DNA of 64,000 bases. It comes from Betaproteobacteria bacterium. GTDB lineage: Bacteria > Pseudomonadota > Gammaproteobacteria > Burkholderiales > Rhodocyclaceae. The notes beneath the pieces are model-generated. The model was not told the origin of the DNA. It was given only the letters and a program-made list of their open reading frames with translations, and ran no database searches. The translations under genes were made by a program, and so were the position numbers. Of the stretch, positions 1 through 8,695 are shown one piece after another; position 1 is the first letter of the stretch, and every line of letters starts with the position of its first letter. The DNA lies in assembly GCA_016720065.1 (NCBI GenBank), contig JADJXY010000002.1, positions 819,001 to 883,000 of the forward strand, read 5' to 3'.

Positions 1-240
1 CTGTCCGACCGGGAAATCATCGATTACCTGGTGCAGCGCTACGGAGACTTCGTCCTCTACCGGCCGCCGGTCAAGGCGACGACCTGGCTGCTCTGGGCGG
101 GGCCGTTTGCGCTCCTGGCTGTAGCGCTTTCGGTCCTGGCAGCCAGGCTTCGCCGCCGCCGGGATGTCGCCGCCCTGAGCGAGAAGGAGCGCGCCGCTGC
201 GCGCAGGCTCCTGGGCGACGACGAAGGAGAGCGCGCATGA
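1..240 (+). CDS. ccmH: CcmH, cytochrome c maturation protein (C-terminal part, 5' end outside window)
   Basis: The reading frame is open from the first base and ends at the TGA at 238-240. About 79 residues are visible: a soluble stretch ending in VQRYGDFVLYRPP, the typical end of the CcmH haem-lyase thioredoxin domain, then one transmembrane segment (about residues 28-46) and a short basic tail. CcmH family proteins reduce apocytochrome c cysteines during haem attachment on the outer face of the inner membrane. The CXXC motif lies upstream of the window. The stop overlaps the start of ccmI (ATGA), so the two are translationally coupled in a ccm operon. Confidence 0.85.
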   Translation: MSDREIIDYLVQRYGDFVLYRPPVKATTWLLWAGPFALLAVALSVLAARLRRRRDVAALSEKERAAARRLLGDDEGERA

Positions 241-1460
241 TGGTGTTTGCCGCTCTGGCCGCGCTCCTGATCGGTGTTCTTGCCTCGTTCCTGATCCTGC
301 CGTTGGTGCGGCGCCAGGTGGCTGCGGGTGAGGGCAATTCGGCCCCCGAGGTCAATCTCGCCATTTTCCGCGAGGAGGGGGCGCTGCTCGAGCGTGAACG
401 GGCGGCCGGTACGCTGGACGAAGCCAGCTATCACTCGGCCCGGGAAGAGCTCGAGCGGCGGGCCCTGGAGGATGGGGTTCCCACGGCGCGGCACGGCGCT
501 GCTTCCGCCCCGCGTCCGCGGCTGGCGCTCGTGCTGGGCCTCTCGCTGCCGGCGGCGGTGGCCGGCCTGTACCTGCTCGTGGGCACGCCGGAAGCCTTCC
601 ATGGTGCGGCAGGCAAGCCGGGCAGCGGCGACGGGGGCCACGCCCTGGGACCGGAGCAGATCGTCGCCATGGTCGAGAGGTTGTCGGAGAAGCTGCAATC
701 CAATCCCAACGACGGCGAGGGCTGGCTCATGCTGGCCCGCTCCTATTCCGTCCTTGGGCGCTTCCCTGAATCCGCCGCGGCCTACGGTCGGGCGGTCGGA
801 TTGCTGCCACCCAATGCCCAGACGCTGGCCGATTTTGCCGACACCGTCGCCATGGCCCAGGGCCGCAAGCTGCAAGGTGAGCCCGAGCGCCTGGTGCGGC
901 AGGCGCTGGAGGTGGATGGCCGCAATCTGAAGGCCCTGGCGCTCCTGGGCACGATTCGCTTCGAGAAGGGAGACTACCCGGGGGCGATCAGCGAGTGGCA
1001 GAAGATCCTTGCCCTGGTTCCCGGCGACTCCAATGTCGCCCAGGGTATCCAGGGCAGCATCCGCGACGCCGAAAACCGCCTCGCTGCGGGTGGCGGCACC
1101 CCAGCCCCGGCGCCCGCAGTCTCGCTGAGGGGGCGGGTGACGCTGGATCCGGCGCTGCGGGACAAGGTGGCGCCCGGCGACACGGTATTCATCTTCGCCC
1201 GGGCCGAGCAGGGGCCCAAGATGCCTCTTGCCATCGTGCGCAAGACCGTGGCGGACCTGCCGCTGGACTTTGTCCTCGACGACAGCCAGGCCTTGTCGCC
1301 CAACCTGCGCCTGTCCCAGCAGGCCCGGGTGCTGGTCGGCGCCCGCATTTCCCGTTCCGGTGACGCGCAGCCCCGGCCCGGGGACTGGCAGGCGGCCCCC
1401 GCGGCGGCGGTTCCCGGCGGCGGCGATGTTAGACTGGTGATCGATGCGGCAGTAAATTGA
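237..1460 (+). CDS. ccmI: CcmI, cytochrome c biogenesis apocytochrome chaperone
   Basis: The 407-residue product has the CcmI layout: a first membrane helix at about residues 2-24, a cytoplasmic loop rich in charged helix (FREEGALLERERAAGTLDE), a second membrane helix at about 95-116, then a periplasmic TPR domain at about 150-270 (WLMLARSYSVLGRFPESAAAY) and a beta-rich C-terminal domain. In the family, the TPR part binds the C terminus of apocytochrome c and hands it to the CcmF/H lyase. The start overlaps the ccmH stop. The following haem protein and thioredoxin-like gene suit a cytochrome maturation locus. Confidence 0.9.
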   Translation: MMVFAALAALLIGVLASFLILPLVRRQVAAGEGNSAPEVNLAIFREEGALLERERAAGTLDEASYHSAREELERRALEDGVPTARHGAASAPRPRLALVLGLSLPAAVAGLYLLVGTPEAFHGAAGKPGSGDGGHALGPEQIVAMVERLSEKLQSNPNDGEGWLMLARSYSVLGRFPESAAAYGRAVGLLPPNAQTLADFADTVAMAQGRKLQGEPERLVRQALEVDGRNLKALALLGTIRFEKGDYPGAISEWQKILALVPGDSNVAQGIQGSIRDAENRLAAGGGTPAPAPAVSLRGRVTLDPALRDKVAPGDTVFIFARAEQGPKMPLAIVRKTVADLPLDFVLDDSQALSPNLRLSQQARVLVGARISRSGDAQPRPGDWQAAPAAAVPGGGDVRLVIDAAVN

Positions 1461-1626
1461 AGTTCCAGGAAACGACTGACTCATGGATGACCGTTGTGGC
1501 TGAGCCCTTCGCAGGGGCGCAGAAACGACCTGGCGAAACCCCAGTTTGCCCAGGGGGTGCGCTTCGTCGGAGCCCAGGGTGAACGGGATGGGTCGGTGTT
1601 TCCCCAACCTCCTTGTGGGAGCGGCT

Positions 1627-2241
1627 ATGGTGCCACTGTCGAACGCTTGTTTTGCGGTGCCCTTGCGGGGCCTTGCGACGCTTGTGCTGGGGGCGGCGCT
1701 GCTCGCGGCCGGCCCCGCCCGGGCCGAGGAGGAATTGCGCCGCCTGACCGAGGACGCCCGCCGGGCTTCGGGACAACTGCTCTCCCAGATCCGTGGGGAA
1801 GTCACCAAGGAGATGGAGCGCACGGGGCCCATCCGGGCCGTCGTGGTATGCAAGTACAGCGCGCCGGAAATCACCTCCAACCTGTCGAGGCAGACCGGCA
1901 TGCGGGTCACCCGCGTGGCGCTGCGGGTTCGCAACCGGGCGCTGGGTGAGGCGGATCCCTGGGAGCAGCAGGCCCTTCTCGATTTCGAGAAGCGTGTTGC
2001 CAAGGGTGAGAAAGCGGAATCCCTCGAAGTGGCGGAGATCGTCAGCGAACCCGCGGGACGCATGTTCCGTTATGCCAAAGCCATTCCCATGGGGCAGCCC
2101 TGCATGGCCTGCCACGGACCCACGGCAGGCATGTCGGACGCGGTGCGGGCACAGATTACCAGCGAATACCCCCACGACCGGGCGGTGGATTTCGAAGTGG
2201 GGCAGATTCGGGGTGCCGTTTCCATCAAGAAGGCTCTCTGA
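1627..2241 (+). CDS. Periplasmic DUF3365 (Tll0287-like) haem protein
   Basis: A 204-residue protein with an N-terminal signal peptide (hydrophobic LATLVLGAALLAAGPARA) and a single CXXCH haem motif, CMACH, at residues 159-163. The arrangement 'FRYAKAIPMGQPCMACHG' followed by 'VDFEVGQIRGAVSI' is characteristic of the DUF3365/Tll0287-like haem-binding family, a PAS-like periplasmic sensor or electron-transfer fold. I chose the ATG at 1627 because GGGAG lies six bases upstream and the signal peptide starts there; TTG 1546 and ATG 1588 are in frame but would add a poorly conserved leader. It follows ccmHI and overlaps the next gene, so it may be matured by that system. The precise function is unknown. 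Confidence 0.75.
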   Translation: MVPLSNACFAVPLRGLATLVLGAALLAAGPARAEEELRRLTEDARRASGQLLSQIRGEVTKEMERTGPIRAVVVCKYSAPEITSNLSRQTGMRVTRVALRVRNRALGEADPWEQQALLDFEKRVAKGEKAESLEVAEIVSEPAGRMFRYAKAIPMGQPCMACHGPTAGMSDAVRAQITSEYPHDRAVDFEVGQIRGAVSIKKAL

Positions 2242-2764
2242 ACCCGGGACGGGCCGCCGTCGCCTGCTGGGCGGGGCGCTGGCCTGCGGCCTTTTGGCCG
2301 CCTGCGGCCGTTCGGACCATCCAGCTCACCCTCTGGAGGGAAGCGCGCTACCGAGGGTGGCGCTGCGCGACCTGAACGGCGCCGGTCGGACCCTGGGCCT
2401 GGCGACCGGCCAGCCTCTGCTGCTCAACCTCTGGGCCACCTGGTGCCCGCCCTGCCGGGCGGAAATGCCCGATCTGGACCTTCTGGCACGGAGTCCGGCG
2501 GGCATAAGGGTGCTCGGCGTCGCGGTGGACGATGACCTCAACCTGGTGCGTGAATTCGTCCTGCAGTACCGCATCGGCTTCGACATCTGGAGCGATCCCG
2601 GCCTGCGGGCCTGTCGGGAGGCGCTTGCCGTCGCCGGCATTCCGGCGACCTACCTGGTCGCCGGCGACGGGCGCATCCGCCGGGTGGTGAGCGGTGAGCA
2701 GCGCTGGAACGATTCGCCGGCCCGGGATTGGGTCGAGGCGCTGCGGGGTCCGGATCGCTCTTGA
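2213..2764 (+). CDS. TlpA/ResA-like thiol-disulfide lipoprotein
   Basis: A 183-residue protein with a lipoprotein signal: basic start, hydrophobic LLGGALACGLLAAC, with the lipidated cysteine at about residue 31. The thioredoxin-like domain carries WATWCPPCRAEMPDL with the active CPPC at residues 78-81, and the cis-proline region AVAGIPATYLV. TlpA/ResA proteins are membrane-anchored periplasmic reductases that keep apocytochrome cysteines reduced for haem attachment. The GTG start at 2213 lies inside the end of the DUF3365 gene (29-base overlap); no ATG in this frame gives a sensible signal peptide. The location after ccmHI supports a cytochrome-maturation role. Confidence 0.75.
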   Translation: MPFPSRRLSEPGTGRRRLLGGALACGLLAACGRSDHPAHPLEGSALPRVALRDLNGAGRTLGLATGQPLLLNLWATWCPPCRAEMPDLDLLARSPAGIRVLGVAVDDDLNLVREFVLQYRIGFDIWSDPGLRACREALAVAGIPATYLVAGDGRIRRVVSGEQRWNDSPARDWVEALRGPDRS

Positions 2765-2791
2765 AGGCGGCGGAACGCTGCTTTTCCAGGA

Positions 2792-3322
2792 TCAGCGGGA
2801 CTCCACCGAGGCCAGTGCCTTCTTGGCCTCCGGATGGCCCTGGGTGGCCGCCTTGCGCAGCCAGCGCGCCGCTTCTTCCCGATTGTCGATGACGCCCTTG
2901 CCGGCCAGGAAGAGGAGTCCCAGGTGGTACTGGGCTTCTGCGTGGCCGGCGCTGGCGGCCTGGAAGTACCAGGTGGCGGCTTCCCTATCCGGATCGGGTA
3001 CGAATCTTGCGGTCTGGGAACCGAAGAGAAAGGCCGAGCCAAGCTGAAACATGGCTTCGGCGTAACCCTGGGCCGCAGCTTTCTTCCACCAGAAAATCGC
3101 CTGCTTCTCGTCTTCGGGAACACCGTTGCCGTGGTAGTACATCATTCCCAGGCGGTACTGGGCCAAAGAGTTTCCAGCGGTGGCGAGGGGCGTGAGCAGT
3201 TGGACGGCCTGGCCGTGACGCCCGGCTTCGAGGGCGCGCAAGGCGTCGCCCAGCGGGTCTGGAGCCGCGAGCGCCGATGCCGCTGACAGGAGGAAGACTG
3301 CGATGATCGAGCGAGGAGCCAT
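2792..3322 (-). CDS. Secreted Sel1-repeat protein
   Basis: A 176-residue protein with a cleavable signal peptide (MAPRSIIAVFLLSAASALAA) followed by about four Sel1-like repeats, visible as AQYRLGMMYYHGNGVPEDEKQA, AMFQLGSAFLFG, AQYHLGLLFLAGKGV and the following helices. Sel1 repeats are TPR-like alpha-helical pairs used for protein-protein contacts, so a periplasmic scaffold is likely. I chose the ATG at 3322 over longer upstream starts because the signal peptide begins there. It faces the ccm-side genes tail to tail and is divergent from the histidine kinase. A second secreted Sel1 protein lies at 6.7 kb. Confidence 0.75.
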   Translation of the reverse strand: MAPRSIIAVFLLSAASALAAPDPLGDALRALEAGRHGQAVQLLTPLATAGNSLAQYRLGMMYYHGNGVPEDEKQAIFWWKKAAAQGYAEAMFQLGSAFLFGSQTARFVPDPDREAATWYFQAASAGHAEAQYHLGLLFLAGKGVIDNREEAARWLRKAATQGHPEAKKALASVESR

Positions 3323-3488
3323 GGCGATAACCTGTTGGTGTAATGGGCTTCCGGTCAGACAAGGCAGGGGCCGACAAGCCGGGGCGTGGTCCTGTCTTGC
3401 GGCTCCGGGAGCGTTATGATGGAGTCCGTGGATTCCTCGATAGCAAATTTCAGGCCTTGTCCGCCGCACGCCCGGGCCGGGGTGCGCC

Positions 3489-5030
3489 GTGACTGAGCCG
3501 CGCATTCCCGTCGATCTGGCCGAGGGGGCGCCCGCGAGGCCCTATCGTGCCCGCGCCAGTCTGCGGCGCAAGGGATTCTGGACGGTGGTGGTGCTCAGCC
3601 TCTATTTCGTCCTGGTGACGACGATCATCACCCTGGAACGCAACATCATGATCGAGTCCGTCGCCCAGTTGCAGGAGGTGAACGAGCGGGAGGAGCGGCT
3701 CATCGCCATCAACGTCGCGGTGTCGCGCACGATCCTGGCCATCAACGAGAATTATTTTTCGCCGGAAATCGCCGACGCGGCCAAGGTTCTCATCCTGGAA
3801 GTGGAAGCCATCCTGCCCGGCCTGCGGCGGCTTCAGACCCACTACACCATCCTGGAGCCGGAGATCGCCTCTCTGGATCACTCCATCGCCGAACTGGCCG
3901 CGGCCCCGACCCGGGCAACGATTGCCGATCTGCGCAGCACGGTGCATCGCATGGTGGTCGAACTCGACGTCATCACGGCCGACGTCCATGCCCTCAAGCA
4001 GCGCACCCTGGAGCGTTATCGCGCCACCTTCAACCGGGTCACGCTGGAGTGGGCCTTGTTCGGGGTGGTGGGCATCGCGGTCATGGGGGGGCTGATCCTG
4101 ACCTTTTTCCGTCGCCTGGCCCGCGACATCGATCGGGTGCGGGAGCGGGGCGGCGCCATCGTGCGCGGCTATCGCGGCAGTCCCCTTTCCCATTCGCGGG
4201 AAGACGAGCTGGGCGCCCTCATGGATGCGGTGAATGAGATGCAGCAGGAACTGCGGCAGCGGGAGGCCCACATCGAACTGGGGCGGCAGCAGCAGTTCCA
4301 CAAGGAAAAAATGGCGGCTGTCGGTTCCCTCGCTGCTGCCGTGGCCCATGAAATCAACAATCCCATGGCTGCCATCGTCGGCATCGCCCAATCCATGGAT
4401 ATGGAGTGTCAGGGGGAAAGCTGCGAACGCTACGGCACCGCCTGCCATCCCAACATGATCCTGGAGCAGGCGACCCGGGTGCAGCAGATCACCCGGCGCA
4501 TCAGCGAGTTTTCGGTTCCCCAGTCCCAGCGCCCCGAATTGCTCGACATCAACGGCCTGCTGCGCAGCACCTGCAATTTCCTCAAATTCGACAGCCGCTT
4601 CCGCTTGCTGGAGGTGGGACTCAACCTGGACGTCAATCTCCCGGCCGTGGTCGGCACGGCGGATCATCTGGTGCAGGTGGCAATGAACTTGCTTATCAAT
4701 GCTGCCGACGCGGTACAGGATCAGACCGATCCGGCGCCGCGCCTGGAGGTCATGACCCGGGAGGAGGGTAGGGCCGTGCGCATCGAATTCCGCGACAACG
4801 GCTGCGGTATCCCGCCGGAGCATCTGGAGCGCGTCTTCGAGGAGCACTTCACCACCAAAGGGGCGGGCCACGGTAGCGGGCTGGGTCTGGCACTATGCCG
4901 GTCGCTCATCCGGGAGGCCGGCGGCGAGATCAGCATTGCGTCGGCCCCCGGGGCGGGCACGATCGTGACTGTCAGGCTTCCGGTTACGACAATGGGGAGC
5001 GAAGACGCATCCGCCAGGGAAAGGGGTTGA
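3489..5030 (+). CDS. Membrane sensor histidine kinase (HAMP, HisKA, HATPase)
   Basis: The 513-residue kinase has membrane helices at about residues 31-49 and 188-207 flanking a mainly helical periplasmic sensor domain of about 135 residues. A HAMP-like linker and coiled coil follow, then the H box AAAVAHEINNP (His287), the N box MNLLINAAD, the G1 box DNGCGIP (436-442) and the G2 box GSGLGLAL. It should autophosphorylate and pass phosphate to the regulator encoded three bases downstream. An unusual feature is a cysteine-bearing insert just after the H box (C307, C312, C319). The start is GTG; no upstream ATG is available. The ligand is unknown. Confidence 0.88.
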   Translation: MTEPRIPVDLAEGAPARPYRARASLRRKGFWTVVVLSLYFVLVTTIITLERNIMIESVAQLQEVNEREERLIAINVAVSRTILAINENYFSPEIADAAKVLILEVEAILPGLRRLQTHYTILEPEIASLDHSIAELAAAPTRATIADLRSTVHRMVVELDVITADVHALKQRTLERYRATFNRVTLEWALFGVVGIAVMGGLILTFFRRLARDIDRVRERGGAIVRGYRGSPLSHSREDELGALMDAVNEMQQELRQREAHIELGRQQQFHKEKMAAVGSLAAAVAHEINNPMAAIVGIAQSMDMECQGESCERYGTACHPNMILEQATRVQQITRRISEFSVPQSQRPELLDINGLLRSTCNFLKFDSRFRLLEVGLNLDVNLPAVVGTADHLVQVAMNLLINAADAVQDQTDPAPRLEVMTREEGRAVRIEFRDNGCGIPPEHLERVFEEHFTTKGAGHGSGLGLALCRSLIREAGGEISIASAPGAGTIVTVRLPVTTMGSEDASARERG

Positions 5031-5033
5031 GAC

Positions 5034-6407
5034 ATGCATGTGCTGGTAATCGACGACGAAGCGGCCATCCGGCAGATTCTTGCGGCGACGGTCAGTCGGG
5101 CCGGGCACTCGGTGGATACGGCGGACAGCGTCCGCGCGGCATCTTCCAAGCTCGTCCGCGGCGACGTGGACGTGGCGCTTTGCGACATCAAGATGCCGGA
5201 CGGCAACGGTGTCGAACTGGTGCGCAGTTTCAAGGGCTCGGGCATCGATACCCATTTCGTCATGGTCACGGCCTTCGCGTCCATGGAAACTGCGGTGGAG
5301 GCTCTGCGGGCCGGCGCGACCGACTACATCGTCAAGCCCGTGCGCAGCGAGGAACTGCTGCATCGCCTGGAGCAGATCGCTGCCATGCGGGGGCTGAAGG
5401 CGGAAAATCAGGCCCTGCGGCAGATCGTGGCGGGCGAGAAAGGGGTGTTCCACTTCAGTTCGTCCTCCATGATCGAGATGGAGCGCCTGGTATCGAAGGT
5501 GGCGGTTACCGACTCCACGGTCCTGGTGACCGGTGAGAGCGGGACCGGCAAGGGGGTGACGGCGCGCGCCATCCACGAGATGAGCCCCCGGGGCGACTTC
5601 CCTTTCATCCCGGTCAATTGCGGGGCCATCCCGGAAAATCTGCTGGAGAGCGAGTTTTTCGGCCATGCCAAAGGGGCGTTCACGGGAGCGGATCGGGCGC
5701 GCAAGGGTCTCTTCTCCCAGGCGGACCGGGGAACGCTGTTCCTGGACGAGATTGGCGAACTGCCCCTCCACATGCAGACCAAGCTGCTGCACGTCATCGA
5801 GGACAAGGAGGTCCGCCCCCTGGGCGGCGAGCAGGCTCGCCGGGTCGACGTGCGCATCGTCGCAGCCACCAACCGGAACCTGGCCGACATGGTCAAGGAA
5901 GGCCGCTTTCGCGAAGACCTCTTTTTCCGCCTGTCGGTGTTCCACATCCACATCCCGCCGCTGCGCGCCCGGCGGGACGACATTTCCCGCCTCATTCGCT
6001 TCGTCCTCGCCAGCCTCGCCGGCAATGGCAAGAAGCCGATGGAACTCGACCCCATGGCGGAGGAAATCCTGGTCGATTATGCCTGGCCGGGCAATGTGCG
6101 CGAACTGGAGAACGTGATCAACCGGGCCAATATCCTGGCCGACGGCGGGCGCATTTCCCTGGCCGACCTGCCCCCCGACATCGCCCGCCAGACCCCTCTG
6201 CGAGACCGGAGTGGCATGGATGTTGCTGGTTGCGGTGGCCTGCGCGAGCAACTGCGCCGGGTCGAAGCGGACATCATCGTCCGCACCCTGCGGGAATGTG
6301 GGGGAGACCGGCGCAGTGCGGCGCAGAAACTGGAAATCGGTCTCTCCAGCCTCTACCGCAAGCTTGAAGAATTCGAAGCCCTGGGTATGGCGCGGAGCGA
6401 ACCCTGA
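5034..6407 (+). CDS. NtrC-family sigma-54-dependent response regulator
   Basis: A 457-residue protein with three domains. The receiver domain is at residues 1-115 (phospho-acceptor Asp51 in ALCDIKMPDG, conserved Lys101). The AAA+ sigma-54 activation domain is at about 140-375, with Walker A GESGTGKG (167-174), the sigma-54 contact loop GAFTGA (214-219) and Walker B LFLDEI (235-240). A Fis-type helix-turn-helix lies near the C terminus (GGDRRSAAQKLEIGLSSLYRKL). It is coupled to the preceding kinase and should activate sigma-54 promoters once phosphorylated. Its targets are unknown; the downstream Sel1/cytochrome/propeller run is the obvious candidate, although I found no convincing -24/-12 element there. 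Confidence 0.92.
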   Translation: MHVLVIDDEAAIRQILAATVSRAGHSVDTADSVRAASSKLVRGDVDVALCDIKMPDGNGVELVRSFKGSGIDTHFVMVTAFASMETAVEALRAGATDYIVKPVRSEELLHRLEQIAAMRGLKAENQALRQIVAGEKGVFHFSSSSMIEMERLVSKVAVTDSTVLVTGESGTGKGVTARAIHEMSPRGDFPFIPVNCGAIPENLLESEFFGHAKGAFTGADRARKGLFSQADRGTLFLDEIGELPLHMQTKLLHVIEDKEVRPLGGEQARRVDVRIVAATNRNLADMVKEGRFREDLFFRLSVFHIHIPPLRARRDDISRLIRFVLASLAGNGKKPMELDPMAEEILVDYAWPGNVRELENVINRANILADGGRISLADLPPDIARQTPLRDRSGMDVAGCGGLREQLRRVEADIIVRTLRECGGDRRSAAQKLEIGLSSLYRKLEEFEALGMARSEP

Positions 6408-6439
6408 ATGGGAGCCCGGATTGAAGCTGGAAACCTCAG

Positions 6440-6585
6440 AGCCTGTGATTTTTTCTGGCGCGCCCGAGCGGCCTGCACGGGTGTGCACGATCAAGGCGCA
6501 GAGCACGGCCCGAGCCTGGGCTAGGGCGAGCATGGGTGTCGCCGAGCGGGCGCCTGGCGCCGCCACCCTGGGGGTGAGCGATTCA
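6440..6585 (+). repeat. Interspersed intergenic repeat, copy A
   Basis: This stretch between the regulator and the Sel1 gene aligns over its length with 36056-36214 and with the reverse complement of 50589-50745. Shared landmarks, in order, are GCCTGTGA, a T-rich run, GCGCGCCCGAGCGG, GATCAAGGCGCAGAGCAC, GGGCGAGCATG and GCCGAGCGGGCG. Copy A is diverged at its right end. It is non-coding and looks like a mobile or REP-like intergenic element. Confidence 0.7.
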
Positions 6586-6653
6586 TTGGGGTGCGGAGGT
6601 CCAGGGCACAAGGCATTGCGGGCATCCAGAGGCAACCAACTGAGGTTCCCGGG

Positions 6654-7322
6654 GTGAAGCACCTGCGCCTGATCTTTCTCCTGGCCCTGGTCGTGGGGTT
6701 TTCACCCGCTGCCCTTGCGGGGGCCGACGACGACTACGCTGCCGCGCTGAAGAGCTTTCAGGACGGTGACGTCGTGGGTGCCATGCCCGGCTTGCGCAGA
6801 GCGGCGGCGACGGGGCACACGAAGGCCCAGGTTCTCCTGGCGGAAATCCTCGATCGTTCCGAGTTCGACGAGGAAGCTGTCGTGCTCTACCGCGAAGCGG
6901 CGGGCAAGGGGGATGCGGATGGGATGTTCGGCTACGCGACCATGCTCGCCGCCGGCGAGGGCCTGAAGCAGAAGGATCCCGTCCAGGCCCGGGGCTGGTT
7001 CGAAAAGGCCGCCGAGCTGGGCCACCGTCAGGCCATCGGAGTCATGGCCCAGGCGCATTTGCGCGGCGAACTCGGGGTCACTGCCGGTGAACAGCAGTCG
7101 CCGGCCGCGCTGCGCTGGATCGAGATGGCCGCCAAACTCGACTACCTGCCTGCCGTGGACGCCCTTGCCCTGGCCTATCGCGGCGGTGGGAGCCTGGGTC
7201 TTGAGGCCAACCCCCGTCTGGCGGGGCAGTACCAGGCGCAGTCCGACCGCCTGCGCGGCATCGATCCCGCCCGGGCGAAGAAAAAGGGGCGCCGGGTCGT
7301 CCCCTTGATCGAGGAGAAATGA
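6654..7322 (+). CDS. Secreted Sel1-repeat protein
   Basis: A 222-residue protein starting at a GTG with GAGG eight bases upstream. It has a signal peptide (LRLIFLLALVVGFSPAALAG) and then Sel1/TPR-like helical repeats across most of its length (TKAQVLLAEILDRS, ADGMFGYATMLAAGEG, RQAIGVMAQAHLRGE, YLPAVDALALAYRGG). It is probably a periplasmic adaptor. Its stop overlaps the start of the cytochrome c gene (ATGA), so it heads a compact cluster of exported proteins with the cytochrome and two propellers. Nothing in it shows an enzyme activity. Confidence 0.75.
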   Translation: MKHLRLIFLLALVVGFSPAALAGADDDYAAALKSFQDGDVVGAMPGLRRAAATGHTKAQVLLAEILDRSEFDEEAVVLYREAAGKGDADGMFGYATMLAAGEGLKQKDPVQARGWFEKAAELGHRQAIGVMAQAHLRGELGVTAGEQQSPAALRWIEMAAKLDYLPAVDALALAYRGGGSLGLEANPRLAGQYQAQSDRLRGIDPARAKKKGRRVVPLIEEK

Positions 7323-7621
7323 TGAACACCCGCCATTCCGTGCTGGCAGCCGTTCTGGCACTTCAGGCCTTTGCTGTCCATGCTGCCCCGGGCCGGGGGC
7401 AGCAGCTCTACCACATGCACTGTGCGGCCTGCCACGGCATGCGTGGCGAGGGCGTAGCCCCCGAGGCGCCAAAATTCCGCCTGGGTGAGCGCCTGGATCA
7501 GCCGGATGGCATGCTCATGCAGTCGGTTCGCACGGGCAAGAAGACCATGCCTCCCTTCTTCGGCATCCTCAAGGATCCGGAGATCCTCGAAATCCTGGCC
7601 TACGTGAGAACTTTGCGATGA
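7322..7621 (+). CDS. Small periplasmic cytochrome c
   Basis: A 99-residue monohaem class I cytochrome c: a signal peptide ending VHAAPG, haem motif CAACH (HCAACHGMRGEG), and a likely methionine sixth ligand in the KKTMPPF segment before the C-terminal helix LEILAYVRTL. The GAGGAG ribosome site favours the second of two adjacent ATGs (7322). It lies between a Sel1 protein and a propeller protein and overlaps both by four bases, so it is probably made together with them as an electron carrier for an unidentified periplasmic redox system. Confidence 0.85.
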   Translation: MNTRHSVLAAVLALQAFAVHAAPGRGQQLYHMHCAACHGMRGEGVAPEAPKFRLGERLDQPDGMLMQSVRTGKKTMPPFFGILKDPEILEILAYVRTLR

Positions 7622-8679
7622 TTTTCCTCAAGCGTATTGCGCCCTTGCTCTTGGGGTTGTGGGCCGTTGCGACCGCCTGGGGCGCAGACAAGACCGGGCC
7701 GAGGGTGATCGATTCCTTCGAGGTGGGCAGCAACGTCTACGTTCGCGCCCTCACGGTCGAGAAGGCGACGGGAACCCTGTGGGTCGGAACCTCCGTAGGG
7801 GCGATCGAAGTGGACCTCGCCAGCTCAAAACCCCGCAACACCTTTACCCGGCAGGAGGGACTGGCCAACGAATATGTCTTTGCCATTGGCATCGACAGCC
7901 AGGGGTATAAGTGGTTCGGCACCAATGCGGGCGGTGCCTCCCGCTACAAGGACGGCAAGTGGAAAACCTATTTTCCGATGCATGGCCTGGCGGACTACTG
8001 GATCTATTCCTTTCAGAACGATCGTGACGGCAATCTGTGGATCGGCACCTGGGCGGGGGTGAATCACTTCAACGTCAAGACCGGAAAATTCAAGACCTAC
8101 GTGAAGGAGCTCATCAACGAGTGGGTCTATGGGCTCGCCCTGGATGGCGATGGGCGTGTCTGGTTCGGAACCGAAGGCGGCGTCAGCATGTACGACGGGC
8201 GGCGCTGGAAGTCCTGGACCCACAAGGACGGTCTGGGCGGCGATAACCCCGAGAAGCTCGAAGCCAGCGCCAATACCGGTCTCGGTACCCGTTCGCGGCA
8301 TGACCTCACGGTCCAGGCGGCCGGCATGCCCACCTACAACCCGAATTATGTGTTTTCCATCCTCGCCGCCCCTGATGGCGTGATCTGGGCCGGCACCTGG
8401 GGCGGGGGCGTGAGCCGTTTCGACGGCAAGCGCTGGAACAGCCTGAGCACCCGGGATGGCCTGGCCGGGAATATCGTCTATTCCATGGTGCGCGACGATC
8501 GCGGTGTGTTCTGGTTTGGAACCGACAAGGGCGTTTCGCGCTACGACGGCAAGACCTGGAAGACCCTGGGCCCGGCGGATGGTCTCTTTGACCAGCACGT
8601 CTATGCCCTGGCCATCGCCCCCAGCGGCGATATCTGGGCGGGTACCAAGCGTGGTGTGGTGCGCATCGCCCCTCAATGA
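7618..8679 (+). CDS. Secreted beta-propeller protein (two-component-regulator propeller repeats)
   Basis: A 353-residue protein with a signal peptide (FLKRIAPLLLGLWAVATAWG) and at least six repeats of the Reg_prop type, recognisable as WVGTSVGAIEVD, WFGTNAGGASRY, WIGTWAGVNHF, WFGTEGGVSMYDG, WAGTWGGGVSRFDG and WFGTDKGVSRYDG, each followed by a GLxxxxVYxL stretch. In large hybrid kinases these repeats form the periplasmic ligand-sensing propeller; here the propeller stands alone without kinase or membrane domains. It overlaps the cytochrome c gene by four bases. Ligand and partner are unknown. Confidence 0.8.
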   Translation: MIFLKRIAPLLLGLWAVATAWGADKTGPRVIDSFEVGSNVYVRALTVEKATGTLWVGTSVGAIEVDLASSKPRNTFTRQEGLANEYVFAIGIDSQGYKWFGTNAGGASRYKDGKWKTYFPMHGLADYWIYSFQNDRDGNLWIGTWAGVNHFNVKTGKFKTYVKELINEWVYGLALDGDGRVWFGTEGGVSMYDGRRWKSWTHKDGLGGDNPEKLEASANTGLGTRSRHDLTVQAAGMPTYNPNYVFSILAAPDGVIWAGTWGGGVSRFDGKRWNSLSTRDGLAGNIVYSMVRDDRGVFWFGTDKGVSRYDGKTWKTLGPADGLFDQHVYALAIAPSGDIWAGTKRGVVRIAPQ

Positions 8680-8695
8680 CTCCCGGAAGGTACGA

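Noticed and set aside
57..2063. Very long minus-strand open frame opposite ccmI and the haem protein
   Set aside because: It is antisense to genes with clear domains, its translation is low-complexity and arginine-rich, and no family is visible. High GC makes such shadow frames common.
7340..7375. TGGCAC ... TTTGCT as a sigma-54 promoter
   Set aside because: The distance between the GG and GC elements is 14 rather than 10 bases, and it lies inside the cytochrome c gene.
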